Notes under the pieces: generated by a model
What the model saw: the letters and a program-made list of their open reading frames with translations, nothing else
The model's database searches: none
Told to the model about the DNA's origin: nothing
Source: an uncultured Prevotellaceae bacterium
Lineage (GTDB): Bacteria > Bacteroidota > Bacteroidia > Bacteroidales > Bacteroidaceae
Reading direction: 5' to 3'
DNA: 7,042 nt
Assembly (NCBI GenBank): GCA_946644025.1
Contig: CAMPCG010000152.1
Span: forward strand, 1 to 7,042
Position numbers and translations under genes: made by a program
In this document: positions 4,492 to 7,042 of the stretch, in pieces
How the letters are laid out: each line of letters begins with the position of its first letter
How positions within the stretch are numbered: the stretch's first letter is position 1

Positions 4492-7042
4492 GCACCAGCT
4501 CTACATGCTTGATGCGCTGTCGGCGCCAGGTATAGATGGCGTGCAGGTGTCCGTCGCGGGTCTGAATGATGCTGGGGTAAGAATACTGCGATATGGGCGA
4601 GTCTTCCAAGGTCACCCATTGGTTCCAGTGCAGTCCGTCGTCAGAGCGGAGAATACTGAGGGGCGTTCGCGCCCCTTTTTGTTTGTCGGGCTCTATGGGC
4701 CAGTCGTTGCAGACGAGGGCGTAGGAAGCCCCCCCTACTGTCCCCGAGGGGGCTTCATTAGATTTGGGCGCAGGGCCTATCGTGCCCCTCTTGGGGGGCG
4801 AAAGGGAGGCTGCGTCTATACCACTATTATTATTAGGCGTGTCGATGAGCTGCAGCCGGCTCCACGTCTCGCCCTGGTCACTGCTGAAGGTGACGGCGAT
4901 GTGGCGGTTGCGGGTGCGGCAGAGTGCTTCCAGCCGTCCGTCGGGCAGAAGGATGATTGTGGGCTGTATGGCCAGCACGCCGCTGTCGGCCTCTACGTAG
5001 GGTGTCTTGCGCCACGTGCGGCCGTTGTCGTCGCTCAGCTCGAAGTAGACCTTCCAGCCGTTGCGCTCGTCGCTCACGGGCGAGACGATACGTTGGCTTA
5101 CGAGTACGGGCTTGTTCTTGATGGGGCCGTAGATGCCGTCGGGCAGCGGCTCGCGCTTGCTCCATGTCTTGCCGCCGTCGCGCGAAGCCATCTGCCACCC
5201 TTTCCAGTTGGCCACGTTGGGGCCTATCTTGAAGTACAGGTGGAGCACGCCGTCGGCGGTCTCGAAGAGCACGGGGTTCCAGGTGGCCTCACGGTGTATG
5301 CCGTCCACGCGGGCCTCGCCCCAGTTGCCCTTCCACTCGGGGTAGGGGGTGAACTGCGCGTTGAAGGCCGGTGCTGCCACGGAGTAGGTCTTGCTGCCGT
5401 CGAACAGCTTGTTCTTTGGGTCAGCGCTGACGGTCTCCACGGGCTGCAGCTCCACGCCGTCGGCCACGAGCACGGGGGCCGTCCAGTCCTTAGCGCCCTT
5501 GGGCTTGCGACACACCCAGATGCTGACGTCGGGGTTGCGCTCCTTCGTCCCGCCGAAGAAGGTGGCCACGAGGTCGCCCTTACGGGTCTCGGCGATGCTG
5601 GCTGAGTGACAGCTGGGGAAGGGCGCGTCCTTGTAGAGGAACTCGTCTGCTATGACTTGGGGAGCGAAAGAGGAGTGAGAGGGGAGTGAAGAGGGAGTGA
5701 AAGGGACGTTAGCCTTGAGGTCGTAGACGCCGCTGCCCAGCGTCTTCGTCTCTCCGTCGGGCAGTCGCAGCGTGGCCGTGGCGTTGGCGGGAATCTCCAC
5801 GTGCCAGAACAGCTGTCCGTGCTCCTTCCGCCAGCGGCTTACTATCTTGCCGTAGATGCTGTTGTAGCTGGCGTCGATGTGGTCTATCTCGTCTACCGAG
5901 AAGTCGGGCCTCATGATGATGTGCTTGAAACCTGCATCGGCAGCTCCTATCCCGGCCACGCACTCGTAGAGCCAGGAGAGCAGGTCGCCGAGCAGCATGA
6001 CGTGGTTGCCGCTGTTCATGCGTGGCGAGGCGGTGTCGCCGTTCCACAGTTCCCAGATGGTGGTGGCGCCGTGTTCGGCCATGTATCCCCACGACGGGTA
6101 TCGCTTGCTGGTGGCCAGCATCCAGGCCAGGTCTGTGCGCCCCATGTCCGTCAGCGCGTGCATCAGCCACCCGATGCCGATGACGCCGCAGGTCACGCCC
6201 CCTGCGTCGACGAGCTTCTTCACAATCTGCTTCTCCACCTGCTTCTTGACGTAGGGGTCGTCTATCATTCCGAAGGTGTAGGGCAGCAGGTTGGCCGTCA
6301 CGGTGTTGTTGCCGTAGTAGGTGCTGTCGGGGTAGAGCGCGTGTCCCGGCACCTTCGACGTGCCCTTCTTCACGGTGAGGAACGCCCGGTTGAAGGCCGC
6401 CTTGGTCGTGGCCATCTCCTGCTCTAACCAGACTGACCCTCCCCCGGCAGACCCTCCCCCAGCAGACCCTCCCCCCAGCCCCTCCCTGTAGGGAGGGGAG
6501 TAGTTACCTTCACCCTGTCCTTTTTCCGCGGAAGAAGTATATACTCCCCTCCCTGCAGGGAGGGGCCGGGGGAGGGTCTGGAGGGTCTGGAGGGTCTGGT
6601 GGGTCTGGTGGGTCTGGTGGGTCTGGAGGGTCTTCTGGGTCTGGTTGGCCATGACTTTGCAGACGTAGTAATAGTAGGCCGACGAGATGAGCACCACGTC
6701 GGTCTTGCGCTCCGGGTCTTCACTGTGTATGAGGTCTTCCCGCTCGGGCGGCACGCACCAGTCGGCATACTTGCCGCAGTGTATGAGGCCGTCCTTCTGG
6801 TAGCGGCTCTTGATGTGCTTCAGCCAGCGCATCACGTTGGGATAGAACTTGCTGAGCGTCTCCGTGTCGCCATAATGCTCTGAGAGCATACGCAGCGTCA
6901 TGGGCAGGGCGGCGGCCCAGGTGAAATCATCGCTGTAGTAGTTCCAGAAGGCCGGGGCCACGTCGGGTATGCAGCCGTCCTCGCGCTGCGCCTCGGTGAT
7001 GTCGCGTGCCCACTTGGCGTAGAGCGTCTGGTTGTCGAAGAG
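4487..7042 (-). CDS. GH78 alpha-L-rhamnosidase (C-terminal part) fused to a BNR/sialidase-like domain, N-terminus outside window
   Basis: 851 codons are visible. The frame is open to the window edge and the GTG at 6961 is internal (CIPDVAPAFW reads through it). Visible residues 1 to about 440 are the helical barrel and C-terminal beta-domain of a GH78 rhamnosidase: AQREDGCIPDVAP (19-31), then YMAEHGATTIWELWNGD, whose Glu (codon 6052-6050) matches the family's general base, then NHVMLLGDLLSWLYE. The general acid lies upstream. About 465-851 is a BNR_2-type propeller with four Asp-boxes (SRDGGKTW, SDDNGRTW, SSDQGETW, RSDDGLHW), the first three exactly 50 residues apart. It begins CHSASIAETRKGDLVATFFGG and ends YTWRRQRIKHVEL. 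No typical sialidase arginine triad or RIP motif is obvious, so true sialidase activity is doubtful. Three repeat blocks lie in frame (6428-6646, 5660-5710, about 4725-4808). The likely role is release of rhamnose and linked sugars from pectin-like or host glycans. Both domain calls are firm; substrate is not. Confidence 0.88.
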   Translation of the reverse strand, partial: LFDNQTLYAKWARDITEAQREDGCIPDVAPAFWNYYSDDFTWAAALPMTLRMLSEHYGDTETLSKFYPNVMRWLKHIKSRYQKDGLIHCGKYADWCVPPEREDLIHSEDPERKTDVVLISSAYYYYVCKVMANQTQKTLQTHQTHQTHQTLQTLQTLPRPLPAGRGVYTSSAEKGQGEGNYSPPYREGLGGGSAGGGSAGGGSVWLEQEMATTKAAFNRAFLTVKKGTSKVPGHALYPDSTYYGNNTVTANLLPYTFGMIDDPYVKKQVEKQIVKKLVDAGGVTCGVIGIGWLMHALTDMGRTDLAWMLATSKRYPSWGYMAEHGATTIWELWNGDTASPRMNSGNHVMLLGDLLSWLYECVAGIGAADAGFKHIIMRPDFSVDEIDHIDASYNSIYGKIVSRWRKEHGQLFWHVEIPANATATLRLPDGETKTLGSGVYDLKANVPFTPSSLPSHSSFAPQVIADEFLYKDAPFPSCHSASIAETRKGDLVATFFGGTKERNPDVSIWVCRKPKGAKDWTAPVLVADGVELQPVETVSADPKNKLFDGSKTYSVAAPAFNAQFTPYPEWKGNWGEARVDGIHREATWNPVLFETADGVLHLYFKIGPNVANWKGWQMASRDGGKTWSKREPLPDGIYGPIKNKPVLVSQRIVSPVSDERNGWKVYFELSDDNGRTWRKTPYVEADSGVLAIQPTIILLPDGRLEALCRTRNRHIAVTFSSDQGETWSRLQLIDTPNNNSGIDAASLSPPKRGTIGPAPKSNEAPSGTVGGASYALVCNDWPIEPDKQKGARTPLSILRSDDGLHWNQWVTLEDSPISQYSYPSIIQTRDGHLHAIYTWRRQRIKHVELVP
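4659..4680 (+). terminator. Intrinsic-terminator-like hairpin, antisense inside the sialidase-like domain
   Basis: On the plus strand AGGGGCG (4659-4665) and CGCCCCT (4670-4676) form a perfect 7-bp stem closed by a TTCG tetraloop. The T-run (4676-4680) begins at the last stem base, and more T's follow after one G. This is the textbook form of a rho-independent terminator, but it points against the gene it lies in. It would stop plus-strand readthrough from the SUMF1 gene about 280 bases after that gene's stop. It could also be coincidental, since the coding strand encodes the ordinary propeller segment KGARTPL here. Confidence 0.5.
4725..4808. repeat. Hairpin-bearing repeat block inserted in frame in the propeller domain
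   Basis: GAAGCCCCC (4725-4733) pairs perfectly with GGGGGCTTC (4748-4756), and a second hairpin follows with GCCCC (4784-4788) and GGGGC (4795-4799). Read in the minus-strand gene, the block gives a Pro/Gly/Ser/Lys-rich stretch beginning SPPKRGTIGPAPKS and ending GTVGGAS. It sits between SGIDAASL and YALVCNDW, which would normally be joined by a short beta-turn. The block is about 78-84 bases, without stop and in frame. Its C/G runs and paired hairpins resemble intergenic repeat DNA of Bacteroidota rather than coding sequence. The exact boundaries are uncertain by several bases. Confidence 0.65.
5660..5710. repeat. Degenerate 10-12 bp repeat tract at the junction of the two enzyme domains
   Basis: On the plus strand this is almost pure purine with T's at intervals: imperfect copies of GAGGAGTGA / GAGGGGAGTGAA / GAGGGAGTGAAA. 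In the minus-strand gene it encodes the linker NVPFTPSSLPSHSSFAP between the GH78 C-terminal beta-domain and the start of the BNR propeller. Such a tract is unlike the flanking coding DNA and could mark where two once-separate genes were joined. About four imperfect units are visible. Confidence 0.55.
6431..6475. repeat. 15-bp tandem repeat, three units, coding for GGGSA/V
   Basis: On the coding (minus) strand the unit is GGGGGAGGGTCTGCT, present three times with changes only in the last unit (TCA GTC). It encodes GGGSA-GGGSA-GGGSV. The unit length is a multiple of three, so copy-number change keeps frame. It abuts, and partly belongs to, the outer left arm of the palindromic element at 6463-6580. 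A Gly3Ser chain of this kind would be a flexible loop within the GH78 barrel. Confidence 0.75.
6463..6580. repeat. Compound palindromic element with ~40-bp inverted arms, inserted in frame in the GH78 gene
   Basis: The arm at 6463-6502 is the inverted copy of 6542-6580, with about 37 matching positions and one length difference. Each arm contains its own 20-bp palindrome, CCCCTCCCTGTAGGGAGGGG (6479-6498) and CCCCTCCCTGCAGGGAGGGG (6546-6565, fully perfect). The 39-bp centre (6503-6541) holds a 10-bp palindrome, TTCCGCGGAA (6524-6533). In the gene it encodes a Gly/Pro-rich stretch, PRPLPAGRGVY through GNYSPPYREGLGGG, interrupting the GH78 barrel between YYYYVCKVMAN and EMATTKAAFNRAF. No stop occurs. 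The form is that of a miniature inverted-repeat or REP-type element, with no transposase nearby. Confidence 0.8.
6569..6640. repeat. 9-bp tandem repeat array coding for T(L/H)Q units
   Basis: On the coding (minus) strand the unit is ACCCTCCAG or ACCCACCAG, eight units in a row counting degenerate ends, giving TQK-TLQ-THQ-THQ-THQ-TLQ-TLQ-TLP. The T/A change at the fifth unit position alternates Leu and His. Unit length is a multiple of three, so slippage changes only the loop length. The array runs into the right arm of the palindromic element, whose outer part, GGGTCTGG on the plus strand, is the same motif, so the array may have grown out of that arm. Confidence 0.8.

Noticed and set aside
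4505..5605. Long plus-strand open frame (366 codons) opposite the hydrolase gene
   Set aside because: It is the antisense shadow of a clearly conserved minus-strand gene with recognisable domain motifs. Its translation has no family motif and its length follows from GC-rich codon bias.
6428..6646. CRISPR array or complete insertion sequence
   Set aside because: The repeats are contiguous 9- and 15-bp units without spacers, and no transposase or target-site duplication is visible.
6959..6961. GTG at 6961-6959 as the start of the rhamnosidase gene
   Set aside because: The frame stays open to the window edge and the upstream residues (AQREDGCIPDVAP) are conserved GH78 sequence, so the gene continues beyond the window.

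Overview
The window looks like chromosomal DNA from a GC-rich member of the Bacteroidota, most likely Prevotella or a close relative. Coding DNA is GC-rich and the one promoter-bearing intergenic region is AT-rich. Both promoters there fit the Bacteroidota consensus TTTG-N19-21-TAnnTTTG, and no gene has a well-spaced Shine-Dalgarno site. The gene content (a Bacteroidota-type PdxA, a PafA-like secreted protein, a secreted SUMF1 protein with a dockerin-like repeat, a GH78 enzyme joined to a BNR/sialidase-like domain) fits a polysaccharide-degrading gut or oral commensal. The genus call is inference.

Layout. (1) 1-1722, plus strand: the C-terminal part of rlmN (23S rRNA/tRNA adenine-C2 methyltransferase), then after 20 bases pdxA (vitamin B6 synthesis), probably one transcript. 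(2) 1723-3243, minus strand: an exported alkaline-phosphatase-fold protein whose stop codon directly abuts that of pdxA. It has lost nearly all catalytic residues of the PafA family and is probably a pseudoenzyme. (3) 3244-3402: a short divergent intergenic region with two back-to-back Bacteroidota-type promoters. (4) 3403-4383, plus strand: an exported SUMF1/FGE-sulfatase-fold protein with one dockerin-like EF-hand loop near its N-terminus. (5) 4384-4486: a convergent intergenic region with a long hairpin terminator. (6) 4487-7042, minus strand, running off the window: a two-domain protein, the C-terminal part of a GH78 alpha-L-rhamnosidase followed by a four-Asp-box BNR/sialidase-like beta-propeller.

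The most unusual signal is inside gene 6. Its reading frame stays open across at least three blocks of repetitive, palindromic or low-complexity DNA that look like intergenic repeats rather than protein-coding sequence. They are a compound palindromic element with ~40 bp inverted arms flanked by 9-bp and 15-bp tandem repeats (6428-6646, within the GH78 barrel), a hairpin-bearing block in the beta-propeller (about 4725-4808), and a polypyrimidine (coding strand) repeat tract at the junction of the two enzyme domains (5660-5710). All keep frame and have no stop. This resembles the in-frame palindromic elements of Rickettsia, and here it may also have created the enzyme fusion. Apart from the repeats, the genes do not form one obvious pathway: housekeeping genes sit on the left and exported or carbohydrate-related genes on the right.
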